DNA of 14,213 nucleotides, taken from the NCBI GenBank assembly GCA_036381255.1, contig DASVDG010000090.1, positions 1 through 14,213 on the forward strand. Direction: 5' to 3'. Positions 4,995 to 11,925 of the stretch are shown here, in pieces. A program made the position numbers and the translations under genes. The notes beneath the pieces are model-generated. The model did no database searches. It was not told the origin of the DNA and saw only the letters and a list, made by a program, of their open reading frames with translations. How positions within the stretch are numbered: the stretch's first letter is position 1; each line of letters starts with the position of its first letter. The stretch is from CALBZE01 sp036381255. GTDB lineage: Bacteria; Gemmatimonadota; Gemmatimonadetes; Longimicrobiales; RSA9.

Positions 4995-6328
4995 GGACAC
5001 CTCGCTGGATAAGTCGTATCAAGAACGCGCTCACGATCAAGCGGATACGTGACGGCGACAGCTTCGTCCCTGTCGGTGCCGAATCGTCCACGTCCGTCGA
5101 GGCCCGTAACGCCAACGTCGTGATGGCGCCGCTCCTCTTCATCGGCCGGGCGTTCACGCAGGCCGAGCCGGTCGTGGAGCGGCGGCGTGGCGGAATGTGG
5201 CGGCCGGTCGAGGATCATCCGCTCGTGGGCCTCTTGGAGCGCCCCAACCTCTATTACGAGGGCGATTCGCTGATCAAGGCGCTGCTCATGTCCTGGTACC
5301 TGGACGGCAACGCCTACCTGATCAAGGTCAGGGACGAGCTGCGGCGCGTGGTCGAGCTCTGGTATGCGCCTCACTGGACGGTCGAGCCGCGCTGGCAGCC
5401 CGCAGGCCGATTCGTGGACTGGTACGACTACACGCCGGTCGATGGCCGGCCGGCGATGCGGCTCCCTGTCGCGGACGTGGTGCATCTCCGCTACGGCCTG
5501 GACCCGGACAACCCGCGGAAGGGCTTCTCGCCGCTGAAGTCGGTGCTCCGGGAAGTGATGACCGACGAGGAGGCCGCCCGGTTCAGCGCCTATATCCTGA
5601 AGAACATGGGCGTGCCGGGCGGAGTCATCGCGCCGAAGAGCGACACCAGGCCGCCGAAACCCGAGGACGTCCAGGCCATGAAGGAGTACATGCAGAACTT
5701 CCGCGGGCACCAGCGCGGCGAGTGGTTGGTCGTCGGCGCGCCGACGGAGGTCTACCAGTTCGGTTTCGACCCGAACCGTCTAATGCTCGGTCCCCTGCGC
5801 GACATCTCCGAGGAGCGGGTGTGCGCGATCCTCGGCGTGCCGGCCGCTGTCGTGGGGTTCGGTGCGGGGCTCCAGTCGACGAAGGTGGGTGCCACGATGC
5901 GCGAGCTGGTCCGCCTCGCCCGCGTCACCTGCATCGAGCCGGCGCAACTCACGATCTCGCGTCAGCTCGGCCGGCAGCTCCTGCCGGATTTCGAGTCGCG
6001 GCCCGAGCGGGCGCGGCTGCGGTTCGATACGTCGCATGTGCCGATGTTCGCGGAAGATGAGTCGGAGAAGGCCGAGCGCGTGGTGAAGATGGTGCTGGGT
6101 GGCATCCTCCGGGTGGACCGCGCGCAGGAGATGCTGGGCCTCGAGGTCGACCCCACGCAGGCGGTCTATCTCCGGCCGTCGAACGCTACGGCTGTCGCGC
6201 CCGGGGAGGATCAGGAGCCGGCGCAGGCGCCGGCAACCGCGCCCACGCCAGACAACCGCATCGCCGGCCTGCTCGCCGGCGCCCAACTGAACGGCAACGG
6301 AAGGAGGAACCATGCCGACGATGAATGA
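4991..6328 (+). CDS. Portal protein, HK97 family
   Basis: I chose the GTG at 4991 because GGAGG (4981-4985) is correctly spaced and the GTG forms a GTGA overlap with the terL stop; a TTG at 4979 would begin within the binding site. This gives 445 aa. Portal features include MAPLLFIGRAFTQAEPVV near the N-terminus, DHPLVGLLERPN, a stretch around SWYLDGNAYLIKV, and VVHLRYGLDPDNPRKGFSPL. Then come the stem region SAYILKNMGVPGGVI and AILGVPAAVVGFG followed by the helical crown. The tail is a low-complexity Ala/Pro/Glu linker. The portal dodecamer forms the DNA entry vertex and nucleates prohead assembly. The 3' end overlaps the protease gene by 17 bases. Confidence 0.95.
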   Translation: MRTPRWISRIKNALTIKRIRDGDSFVPVGAESSTSVEARNANVVMAPLLFIGRAFTQAEPVVERRRGGMWRPVEDHPLVGLLERPNLYYEGDSLIKALLMSWYLDGNAYLIKVRDELRRVVELWYAPHWTVEPRWQPAGRFVDWYDYTPVDGRPAMRLPVADVVHLRYGLDPDNPRKGFSPLKSVLREVMTDEEAARFSAYILKNMGVPGGVIAPKSDTRPPKPEDVQAMKEYMQNFRGHQRGEWLVVGAPTEVYQFGFDPNRLMLGPLRDISEERVCAILGVPAAVVGFGAGLQSTKVGATMRELVRLARVTCIEPAQLTISRQLGRQLLPDFESRPERARLRFDTSHVPMFAEDESEKAERVVKMVLGGILRVDRAQEMLGLEVDPTQAVYLRPSNATAVAPGEDQEPAQAPATAPTPDNRIAGLLAGAQLNGNGRRNHADDE

Positions 6329-7118
6329 CCGCCGGGCGCCGCGGTCCCGACTCGCGTACCGGATCGTGAACCAGGCCGACGATCGGGCGGAGATCCTCAT
6401 CTACGACGAGATCGGCTATGATCCGTTCTTCGATGTCGGAATCGCAGCGGAGGATCTCGTCCGAGACCTGAGCGAGATCGAGGCATCGCAGATCGACGTG
6501 CGGATCAATTCCATAGGCGGCGTGGTGTTTGAGGGCGTCGCGATCTACAATGCCCTCGCGCGGCATCCGGCCCACGTGGACGTGTACATCGACGGGATCG
6601 CGGCGTCGATCGCCTCCGTGATTGCGATGGCCGGCGACCGGATCCACATCGCCGCCAACGCCCACGTCATGATTCACAACCCGCACGGCGTGGTGTGGGG
6701 CGAGGCCGCCGACATGCGGAAGATGGCCGACACCCTGGACAAGATCAGGGGCTCGCTCGTTGGCACCTATGCGCGCCGGACCGGCCAGCCGGCGGAGAAG
6801 ATCGAGGCGTGGATGGACGCCGAGACCTGGTTCAACGCCGAGGAGGCCGTGGAGTTCGGCTTCGCCGACGAGATCGTCGAGGGCGGCGAGATCGATGCGC
6901 GGATCGCCGCATGCCTGACGAGCTACCGGAACGTCCCGCCCGCGCTCGCGGCTCTGATCGAGGCGCGCGCGGCAGACACTCCGGAGCCGGAGCGGGAGCC
7001 GGAGCCGGAGCCGGAGCCGGATCAGATCGAGCCCAATGCGCCGGCCGGACCTGGCGACGAGCTGATCCGTCTCGCCGCCACTGTGGAGCGTACTCTGTAC
7101 ATGACAGCCGTATTGTGA
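6312..7118 (+). CDS. ClpP-like (S14) prohead maturation protease
   Basis: The ATG follows GGAAGGAGGAACC, a strong ribosome binding site inside the end of the portal gene. The ClpP fold is clear: INSIGGVVFEGVAIYNAL (65-82), the nucleophile Ser99 in DGIAASIAS, His122 in MIHNPHG, and probable Asp169 in WMDAETW, followed by EEAVEFGFADEI (177-188). Such proteases cleave the capsid protein's N-terminal scaffold domain, or a separate scaffold, during maturation. After about residue 222 comes a Glu-Pro repeat linker and a C-terminal helix (DELIRLAATVERTLYM). That C-terminal extension may act as a scaffold in the prohead (inference). The stop overlaps the next gene's ATG by one base. Confidence 0.95.
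   Translation: MPTMNDRRAPRSRLAYRIVNQADDRAEILIYDEIGYDPFFDVGIAAEDLVRDLSEIEASQIDVRINSIGGVVFEGVAIYNALARHPAHVDVYIDGIAASIASVIAMAGDRIHIAANAHVMIHNPHGVVWGEAADMRKMADTLDKIRGSLVGTYARRTGQPAEKIEAWMDAETWFNAEEAVEFGFADEIVEGGEIDARIAACLTSYRNVPPALAALIEARAADTPEPEREPEPEPEPDQIEPNAPAGPGDELIRLAATVERTLYMTAVL
6982..7020 (+). repeat. GAGCCG hexanucleotide tandem repeat coding for a Glu-Pro linker
   Basis: About six imperfect units encode Pro-Glu repeats (residues 224-236 of the protease). The unit length keeps frame, so slippage would only change linker length. Confidence 0.85.
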
Positions 7119-7324
7119 TGGAGATCCGCTGCGGGAATTGCAGGCATTGGCTGGGCGAGAGCGCCGTGCCGCTCGTGTACATCGAGCATGTCGGGCACGG
7201 GACGGAGGCGCGCGTCGCCTCGCCGCGGGATCTTCGGCTGTGCAAGAGCTGCGGCCGGGTCAACGTCTTTGTCGCCCGGGAGCACCTGGACGCGGCCCTT
7301 GCGCGCGGCGTGAAGGCCGCATAG
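7118..7324 (+). CDS. Com-like zinc-ribbon protein, 68 aa
   Basis: The start overlaps the protease stop as TGATG. The product has Cys5-x2-Cys8 (IRCGNCRHWL) and Cys42-x2-Cys45 (RLCKSCGRVNVF). This arrangement, with IRCxNC at the very N-terminus and CxxCGxxN near the middle, resembles the Com family. Mu Com is a zinc-finger RNA-binding protein that activates translation of the mom DNA-modification gene. Here no mom-like gene is visible, and the 30-residue middle segment is longer and less basic than I would expect for Com. A nucleic-acid-binding role is plausible, and translational control of the downstream capsid gene would be speculation from position. It could also be a generic zinc ribbon. 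Confidence 0.75.
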   Translation: MEIRCGNCRHWLGESAVPLVYIEHVGHGTEARVASPRDLRLCKSCGRVNVFVAREHLDAALARGVKAA

Positions 7325-7339
7325 ATTGGTAGCAGGCAA

Positions 7340-7366
7340 TTCGACTACGGCCCTATTACGGTCGAA
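7340..7366 (+). promoter_or_regulatory. Small hairpin in the capsid-gene leader
   Basis: TTCGAC (7340-7345) and GTCGAA (7361-7366) are perfect inverted repeats around a 15-base loop. It lies 13 bases upstream of a much stronger hairpin. On its own it is weak. Confidence 0.4.
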
Positions 7367-7378
7367 GTAGGACCCTCC

Positions 7379-7428
7379 GACGGCCAGAATACGGCGCGAC
7401 CCGCGCCGAGTCTGGCCGTCTTCGCTTT
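7379..7428 (+). terminator. Strong 17-bp hairpin upstream of the capsid gene; terminator or mRNA-processing element
   Basis: GACGGCCAGA (7379-7388) pairs with TCTGGCCGTC (7411-7420), and inside it CGGCGCG (7392-7398) pairs with CGCGCCG (7402-7408). The apical loop is ACC and the internal loop is ATA against AG. TTCGCTTT follows, which is an imperfect T-tract. The structure ends 47 bases before the capsid ATG. It could terminate, or partly terminate, upstream transcripts, or protect the 5' end of a processed capsid mRNA. The T-tract is too interrupted to be sure it terminates. Confidence 0.6.
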
Positions 7429-7467
7429 CCGGACGGCCCCTCGGCGCACAACCACGAGGGAGCCACC

Positions 7468-8724
7468 ATGCCCAGCACGCTTTCTACCCTGGTCGCCAAG
7501 CGCGAGGAGCTCGACGCCAAGCGCAAGGCCCTGGCCGACGTCTTCGAGGCGGCCGGCCCCGACCTGGACTTCAGCAAGCCCGAGGTTCTCAATCGCCTCG
7601 GCGCGAAGGACAGCGCCGAGGCGGTCGAGAAGGTCCGCGAGCGCAACAAGGAGATCGAGGCCCTCTACGACGAGTGCAAGAAGCTCGCGGAGATCGAGGA
7701 GATCGCGAATCGCGTGAGCGGCGATGTCGATCTCCCCGCCGGACGCCGGATCGTGCATCCGGAGGCCAAGCAGCCCAAGACGATCGGGGAGATGATCGTC
7801 AATTCGCAGGCGTTCCAGCAGTACCGGCAGACGAAGAATCCCGCCGCCGGCGAGATCAAGGACTTCGGGTTCTCCGAGATCAAGAACGCGCTCTTCCAGA
7901 CCGGCGCGGGCTGGGCTCCCGAGACCACGCGGATCGGCGTCGTTGTCGAGGCGCCGACGCGCCCGCTCCAGGTGATCGACATCATCCCGAGCGGCCGGAC
8001 GAGCCAGGCCGCGGTCGTCTACATGGAGGAGACGACCCGCACGCACGCCGCCGCGGAAGTCGCCGAGGCCGGGCAGTACCCGGAATCGGAGTTCGTCCTC
8101 ACCGAGAAGAGCTCTCCGGTCCGGAAGATCGGTGACTCGATCCCGGTCACGGACGAGCAGCTGGACGACGTGGAGGGCGTGCAGAGCTACCTCAATGCCC
8201 GGCTGATGTTTGGCCTGCGGCAGCGGTTCGACACGCAGGTCCTCATCGGCGACGGCGTCGCGCCCAACCTGCGCGGGATCCTGAATACCTCGGGCATCCA
8301 GACGCAAGCCCGCGGGACGGACGCGGTGCCGGATGCGATCTTCAAGGCGCTCACCAAGGTCCGCACGACGGGCCGGGCGCTGCCGACGCACGTGCTGCTC
8401 CACCCGACGGACTGGGAGCGGGTCCGCCTGCTCAAGACCACCGACGGGATCTACCTCTGGGGCTCGCCGTCCGAGGCCGGGCCGGCGCGGATCTGGGGGC
8501 TCCCGGTCATTGAGGCGGAGGTGCTCACGGCCGGCACCGCGCTCGCCGGCTCATTCGACCCCGCGATGATCATGGCCTTCGAGCGCCGGGGCGTCGAGGT
8601 GCAGGTCGGCTTCGTGAACGACCAGTTCGTGAAGGGCACGAAGACGATCCGCGCCGACATGCGCGTCGCTTTGGTCGTCTTCCGGCCGGCCGCGTTCTGC
8701 ACGGTCACCGGCCTGAACACCTGA
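7468..8724 (+). CDS. Major capsid protein, HK97 fold
   Basis: The ATG follows CGAGGGAGCCACC. The 418-aa product has an N-terminal coiled-coil delta domain (about residues 1-85, rich in Lys/Glu heptads such as KREELDAKRKAL and EKVRERNKEIEAL). Then come the N-arm and capsid core: VVVEAPTRPLQVIDIIPSG, YMEETTRTHAAAEVAEAGQYPES, KIGDSIPVTDEQLDDV, and QVLIGDGVAPNLRGILN. The P-domain and A-domain end includes LLHPTDWERVRLLK and YLWGSP, followed by WGLPVIEAEVL and VALVVFRPAAFCTV. The protease upstream presumably removes the delta domain during maturation. Strong hairpins lie on both sides of the gene. Confidence 0.96.
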   Translation: MPSTLSTLVAKREELDAKRKALADVFEAAGPDLDFSKPEVLNRLGAKDSAEAVEKVRERNKEIEALYDECKKLAEIEEIANRVSGDVDLPAGRRIVHPEAKQPKTIGEMIVNSQAFQQYRQTKNPAAGEIKDFGFSEIKNALFQTGAGWAPETTRIGVVVEAPTRPLQVIDIIPSGRTSQAAVVYMEETTRTHAAAEVAEAGQYPESEFVLTEKSSPVRKIGDSIPVTDEQLDDVEGVQSYLNARLMFGLRQRFDTQVLIGDGVAPNLRGILNTSGIQTQARGTDAVPDAIFKALTKVRTTGRALPTHVLLHPTDWERVRLLKTTDGIYLWGSPSEAGPARIWGLPVIEAEVLTAGTALAGSFDPAMIMAFERRGVEVQVGFVNDQFVKGTKTIRADMRVALVVFRPAAFCTVTGLNT

Positions 8725-8732
8725 TCCCCAAC

Positions 8733-8762
8733 ACCGCCGGGCGTGACGATGCGCCCGGCGGT
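8733..8762 (+). promoter_or_regulatory. Perfect 11-bp hairpin after the capsid gene
   Basis: ACCGCCGGGCG (8733-8743) pairs perfectly with CGCCCGGCGGT (8752-8762) around an 8-base loop, starting 9 bases after the capsid stop. No T-tract follows (the next bases are CCCGGGGAG), so it is not a canonical terminator. It may stabilise the 3' end of capsid mRNA. Confidence 0.7.
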
Positions 8763-8788
8763 CCCGGGGAGAGAGGAGACCTGAGACC

Positions 8789-9025
8789 ATGATCGTCGCA
8801 GATCGCAGGCTGTGGCTCACCGCCGACCGGTCACGGGTCGTCGAGGACGGGGACCCGGCGGCGGCGTTCCTGCTCGCGTCGCCGGGGACGGAGGTCCCGG
8901 TGGAGGAGGCCCGGCGGCTCGGGCTCTCGGTCGAGGCCGGCCGCGTCGTGCTGCCCGGCGCAAAGGGCGGCGAGGCGGTAGATGACGCTGGCGAGGCGAA
9001 GCACCCGAAGAAGGGCAAGAAGTGA
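8789..9025 (+). CDS. Small capsid-adjacent protein, 78 aa
   Basis: The ATG follows GAGAGAGGAGACC with a slightly long spacing. The sequence DRRLWLTADRSRVVEDGDPA then AFLLASPGTEVPVEEARRLGL resembles small proteins found directly after the capsid gene in many actinophage-like genomes. Their function is usually not known, and some are suspected head or connector accessories. The C-terminus is a Lys/Gly tail (KHPKKGKK), suggesting contact with nucleic acid or an acidic surface. It has no membrane segment. The stop overlaps the next start as TGATG. Confidence 0.75.
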   Translation: MIVADRRLWLTADRSRVVEDGDPAAAFLLASPGTEVPVEEARRLGLSVEAGRVVLPGAKGGEAVDDAGEAKHPKKGKK

Positions 9026-9609
9026 TGCGCGTCGAGCGCCCGGTCGGCCCGCCCGGCCCCGAGCCGATCACCCCCGAGGATGCGGCACACTACCGCCGCG
9101 TCGATGACCTGCTCGCCGAGGATCGCAACGTTTTCGAGCTCGCGATCCGCGCGGCCCGGGAGTACGCCGAGCGGCGGACCGGCCGGGCGCTGGTGGACCG
9201 CGAGTGGGAGCTGGTCCTCGATCAGTTCCCCTGCGGCCGCCAGCCGATCGAGATCACCCGCGTCCCGGTCGACATCACCTCGATCGAGATCCGCTACGTG
9301 GACGCGGACGGCGCCGAGCAGACGCTGGACCCTTCCGCCTACGTGGTGGTCGACGGCGAGCCGGTGCGGATCGCGCCGGTCGACGACTGGCCGGCGACGC
9401 CATGCGACCGGATCGGCGCGGTCGTGGTGAAGTTCCAGGCGGGGCCGGGCGCCGTGGGCGTCCCCGACATCCTCCGCTCGGCGATGCTTCTCCACATCGG
9501 CGACCTGCACGAGCATCGGGAGGACACGATCGCGGGTGGCACGGTCACGCCCCGCCGCGTGGTCGACATGATCTACGACGAGTACGCCGTCGGCAGGAGG
9601 TACGCATGA
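9025..9609 (+). CDS. Head-tail connector (gp6/gp15-like adaptor), 194 aa
   Basis: The start is taken as the ATG at 9025 in a TGATG overlap; a GTG at 9022 would add one residue. Helical N-terminus: ITPEDAAHYRRVDDLLAEDRNVFELAIRAAREYAERRTGR, followed by the strand-rich WELVLDQFP, IEITRVPVDITSIEIRY and SAYVVVDGEPVRIAP segments. The C-terminal helices are VPDILRSAMLLHIGDLHEHRED and RRVVDMIYDEYAVGRR. This helix bundle with an inserted beta domain is typical of the adaptor that docks beneath the portal (HK97 gp6 / SPP1 gp15 type). Gene order directly after the capsid gene supports this. Confidence 0.88.
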   Translation: MRVERPVGPPGPEPITPEDAAHYRRVDDLLAEDRNVFELAIRAAREYAERRTGRALVDREWELVLDQFPCGRQPIEITRVPVDITSIEIRYVDADGAEQTLDPSAYVVVDGEPVRIAPVDDWPATPCDRIGAVVVKFQAGPGAVGVPDILRSAMLLHIGDLHEHREDTIAGGTVTPRRVVDMIYDEYAVGRRYA

Positions 9610-9959
9610 GGGCCGGCAGGCTCAGGAGCCGGGCCGTGATCCGGCGTCCGACGGAGACTCGCCAGCCGCTCGGCGACGTGGAGACGATGTACCCGGCCGT
9701 CGGCATGGCATGGGTCGATGTTCGCCCGCCCAGGCGCGTGGTCGCGAACTACGGCGCGGGCGAGATCCCAGAGGGCCGGATGGAGGCCGAGCTCCGCGCG
9801 CACATCGACGTCCGGATGCGCGACGTCCTCGAGATCGTGGCCGGCCCGGAGGCTGGCACCCGCTGGCGTGCCGTCTCGCCGCCGTACCGGCCCGGCGACG
9901 GTTCGCTCGTGATCCTGCTCGAGGTCTACGAGCCGGAGCTTCCGCCGGAGGAGCCATGA
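9606..9959 (+). CDS. Head-tail joining protein (stopper, SPP1 gp16-like), 117 aa
   Basis: The ATG overlaps the adaptor stop as ATGA and follows GGCAGGAGG. The N-terminus (MRAGRLRSRAVIRRPTETRQ) and the middle AWVDVRPPRRVV segment match the beta-barrel head-tail joining family, in which the first strands read as xLRxRxxIxRP. The later part (HIDVRMRDVLEIVAGPEAGTRW then LVILLEVYEPE) completes the barrel. These proteins close the connector after packaging and provide the tail docking surface. The 117-aa length is typical. The stop overlaps the next start as ATGA. Confidence 0.88.
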   Translation: MRAGRLRSRAVIRRPTETRQPLGDVETMYPAVGMAWVDVRPPRRVVANYGAGEIPEGRMEAELRAHIDVRMRDVLEIVAGPEAGTRWRAVSPPYRPGDGSLVILLEVYEPELPPEEP

Positions 9960-10378
9960 TCCGGGTCGAAGTGGCTGGCGAGCAGATCGACGTCTTCGCG
10001 GACGAGCTCTACGCTGAGCTCGTGCCGGCGATGGAGCGCCAGGTTCGCAAGGCGTCGGAGCTGCTCGCCTCGCGACTCAAGGAAGTCGTCGGCCGTGTCG
10101 GTCCGTCAACGCCAGGCGGACCGCCCGCGAGGCGCACGGGCGAGCTCCAGAGGTCGCTGAATCCGATCCCGATTCGGCGCACAAAGACGGGCGTACGCGG
10201 GGGCGCCGGCGTATGGGTCGATGACCCGGCTGAGCGGAGCCGGATCGCGCGCAAAGCGGCCGCCCTGGAGTACGGCGGCACCGACCGCAAGGGCCGGGTG
10301 CATCCGCCGTACCCGTTCCTCCGGCCGACGGAGGAGGCGCTTCGTGACACGATCGAGCGCATGCTGGAGGACCTGTGA
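9956..10378 (+). CDS. HK97 gp10-like head-tail or tail completion protein, 140 aa
   Basis: The start is ATGA-coupled to the joining protein, and GGAGGAG lies just upstream. The protein has an amphipathic N-terminal helix (ELYAELVPAMERQVRKASELLASRLKEVVGR), a Gly/Pro loop (GPSTPGGPPARRTGELQRSL), a strand region, and the family signature LEYGGTDRKGRVHPPYPFLRP (residues 110-129 and following). The LEYG...PPYPFLRP pattern is characteristic of the HK97 gp10 family. The protein is thought to cap or align the tail at the head-tail interface. The stop overlaps the next GTG start as GTGA. Confidence 0.9.
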   Translation: MIRVEVAGEQIDVFADELYAELVPAMERQVRKASELLASRLKEVVGRVGPSTPGGPPARRTGELQRSLNPIPIRRTKTGVRGGAGVWVDDPAERSRIARKAAALEYGGTDRKGRVHPPYPFLRPTEEALRDTIERMLEDL

Positions 10379-10770
10379 AGTGGGACGCTACGATCGCGGC
10401 ACTGATCGCCAGGCTGGAGGCGGATACCGATCTGATCACGCTCCTCGGCGGGCCGCACATCTACCGGCGCGACGAGGTCCGGGAGCCGCGTTTCCCGAGC
10501 GTGACGTACACGATCGTGACGTCGGTGCTCACGGAGCCCTTCGAGCCGGTGATCACGCAATGGGACATCTTCGCGGGATCGATGAGCCAGCTCGTCGGGA
10601 TCGAGCGGCGGCTCCGGCGGCGCCTCCACTGGGTCGGCTGGCGGGACGTCGGGGGCGTGATGCTGAGCTCAGTCTACGAGGAATCGCGGGATCATCCGCC
10701 GCCGGCTCCGGGCCGGTGGCATAGGTCGTTGGATTTCAGGCACCAGCCCGTGCGGGAGCGGGGCTGGTAA
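10375..10770 (+). CDS. Tail terminator-like protein (DUF3168-like), 131 aa
   Basis: The GTG start is coupled to the upstream stop as GTGA, with GGAGGACCT upstream as a ribosome binding site. Features: an N-terminal helix (ATIAALIARLEADTDLITLLGG), HIYRRDEVREPRFPSVTYTIVTS, then a strand pattern ending in RWHRSLDFRHQPVRERGW. This layout (helix, PSVxY strand, helix with GIERRLRRRLH, closing strands) matches tail terminator or completion proteins that cap the tail tube and join it to the head. The position directly before the tail tube gene agrees. The stop codon lies in an 8-bp inverted repeat. Confidence 0.82.
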   Translation: MKWDATIAALIARLEADTDLITLLGGPHIYRRDEVREPRFPSVTYTIVTSVLTEPFEPVITQWDIFAGSMSQLVGIERRLRRRLHWVGWRDVGGVMLSSVYEESRDHPPPAPGRWHRSLDFRHQPVRERGW

Positions 10771-10787
10771 AGACGCCGCACCGCGGC
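10742..10787 (+). promoter_or_regulatory. Twin hairpins ahead of the tail tube gene
   Basis: ACCAGCCC (10742-10749) pairs perfectly with GGGCTGGT (10761-10768) across the end of the upstream gene. A second small hairpin, GCCGC (10775-10779) with GCGGC (10783-10787), follows. No T-tract is present. The GGAGGAG ribosome binding site of the tail tube gene begins about 7 bases downstream of the second hairpin. Confidence 0.5.
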
Positions 10788-10803
10788 AGCATCGGAGGAG
10801 ATC

Positions 10804-11472
10804 ATGCCCGTCAACTACACTCTGCTCGATCTCAACAGCGTCGTCCGCGCCATTGGCCGGGGCGTCGTCTTCTACGCCCCGGTCTGGGACGGGACACAGA
10901 ACTTGGCGCTCACCCACCTCGGCGACACCGAGGGCGAGATCACCGTCGAGCTGAACGAGAGCTACAACGACCTCACGCTCCCCGAGCTCACGGGCGATGC
11001 GATCCACGAGCGGCGGCTCGCCGGCGAGAATCCGGTCATCACGATCCCGCTCTTCCTCGCGGATCCGGCGCTCCGCGCGATCGTGAGCCCGACGGGGAGC
11101 GCGAGCGGCGGGTACATGCGCCAGCGGCCGGTGACGGAATACACGCTCGTGATCTTCCCGGAGGAGCTGTTCCGCGACGCGAACGGGGATTTCGCGCAGC
11201 TCACGTTCGATGGCACGGCCTGGCAGATCGGCGGCCAGGCGCTCACGCCGGAGCAGGATCGGCTCCTCGGGCTCAGCGCCTGGTTCTGGCGGGGGCACTT
11301 CCAGAAGCCGGGCATCACGTTCCGGAGCGAGGACGGCGGCAAGCTGGTGCTCCAGGTCAACTACCAGGCGATGCCGACGAAACTGGCGACGTCGGTGATC
11401 CCCGACGGCCAGCGGCTTTATACCGTCGGCGATCCAGCCGACGCGGGCATCGACATCCACCCGCAGGCATGA
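10804..11472 (+). CDS. Major tail (tube) protein, 222 aa
   Basis: The ATG follows TCGGAGGAGATC. The product is beta-rich with short charged loops: GRGVVFYAPVWDGTQ, LTHLGDTEGEITVELNESYNDL, an ENPVITIPLFLADPALRAIVSPTG segment, and YTLVIFPEELF. The C-terminal strands include GHFQKPGITFRSEDGGKLVLQVNYQ. The pattern of early GDTEGEITVE followed by a long strand-loop-strand body fits siphovirus tail tube proteins, although it does not match a family I can name with certainty. Position between the terminator-like protein and the tail chaperones with a programmed frameshift makes the assignment firm. Confidence 0.88.
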   Translation: MPVNYTLLDLNSVVRAIGRGVVFYAPVWDGTQNLALTHLGDTEGEITVELNESYNDLTLPELTGDAIHERRLAGENPVITIPLFLADPALRAIVSPTGSASGGYMRQRPVTEYTLVIFPEELFRDANGDFAQLTFDGTAWQIGGQALTPEQDRLLGLSAWFWRGHFQKPGITFRSEDGGKLVLQVNYQAMPTKLATSVIPDGQRLYTVGDPADAGIDIHPQA

Positions 11473-11475
11473 GCC

Positions 11476-11925
11476 ATGATCGCGATCAGCAGGACCCCGC
11501 CCGCGGCCATGATGGAGCGCCACGCCCGCGTGGCCGCGGCGATGGCGGAGGTGGAGCGGGATCGGCCGGCGGTGGTCAACGCGGGCCCGGCCCGGGAGAT
11601 CTGGACGCCCCGGCCGCTCTACTACCGGGGACGGAAGATCCTTCCCCGGCCGATCTCATGGGAGGACGGCCTGGCATTGCTCGAAGCCGCGTCGGCGCTG
11701 GAACGGTGGGCGCAGCGGCCGGACGGTGACCTGGAGGAGCTGCGCCGGCTGTACCGCGAGATTGTCGCTCTCTGCTGGATCGCGATCCGGCCGCGGTGGG
11801 TGCCGCGCTGGCTCCAGCGGCTCCGGCGAAACCCGTTCCGGCGGGCGACGGAGACCGAGATCCGGGAGATCCTGAGTTTTTTAGGGCGGTGCCGGACGAT
11901 CTCCCTCGCCGGCAGCCGGTCCTAG
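11476..11925 (+). CDS. Tail assembly chaperone, upstream frame (gpG-like), 149 aa
   Basis: The start is the ATG at 11476, three bases after the tail tube stop. The protein is helical and rich in Arg/Trp, with PRPISWEDGLALLEAASALERWA and ELRRLYREIVALCWIAIRPRWVPRW. Its last part contains ETEIREILSFLGRCR, in which the TTT TTA codons are the slippery site. In most ribosomes the frame ends at the TAG at 11923-11925. A fraction shift -1 to make a longer fusion with the following frame. gpG/gpGT proteins bind the tape measure and recruit tail tube subunits during tail assembly, and are absent from the mature virion. Confidence 0.9.
   Translation: MIAISRTPPAAMMERHARVAAAMAEVERDRPAVVNAGPAREIWTPRPLYYRGRKILPRPISWEDGLALLEAASALERWAQRPDGDLEELRRLYREIVALCWIAIRPRWVPRWLQRLRRNPFRRATETEIREILSFLGRCRTISLAGSRS
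11877..11883 (+). other. Programmed -1 ribosomal frameshift site TTTTTTA
   Basis: The heptamer T TTT TTA is in register with the upstream frame (TTT at 11878-11880, TTA at 11881-11883) and fits X XXY YYZ exactly. After slippage, reading continues with AGG at 11883 into a frame open to 12164. It is one of very few T-runs of this length in the window. Confidence 0.92.

Noticed and set aside
7326..7358. Possible promoter (TTGGTA ... CTATTA) in the capsid leader
   Set aside because: The spacing between the hexamers is about 21 bases and both are poor matches.
7345..8403. 352-codon minus-strand open frame opposite the capsid gene
   Set aside because: It is a codon-bias mirror of the capsid gene (Leu/Asp/Arg-rich), and the capsid protein is unmistakable on the + strand.
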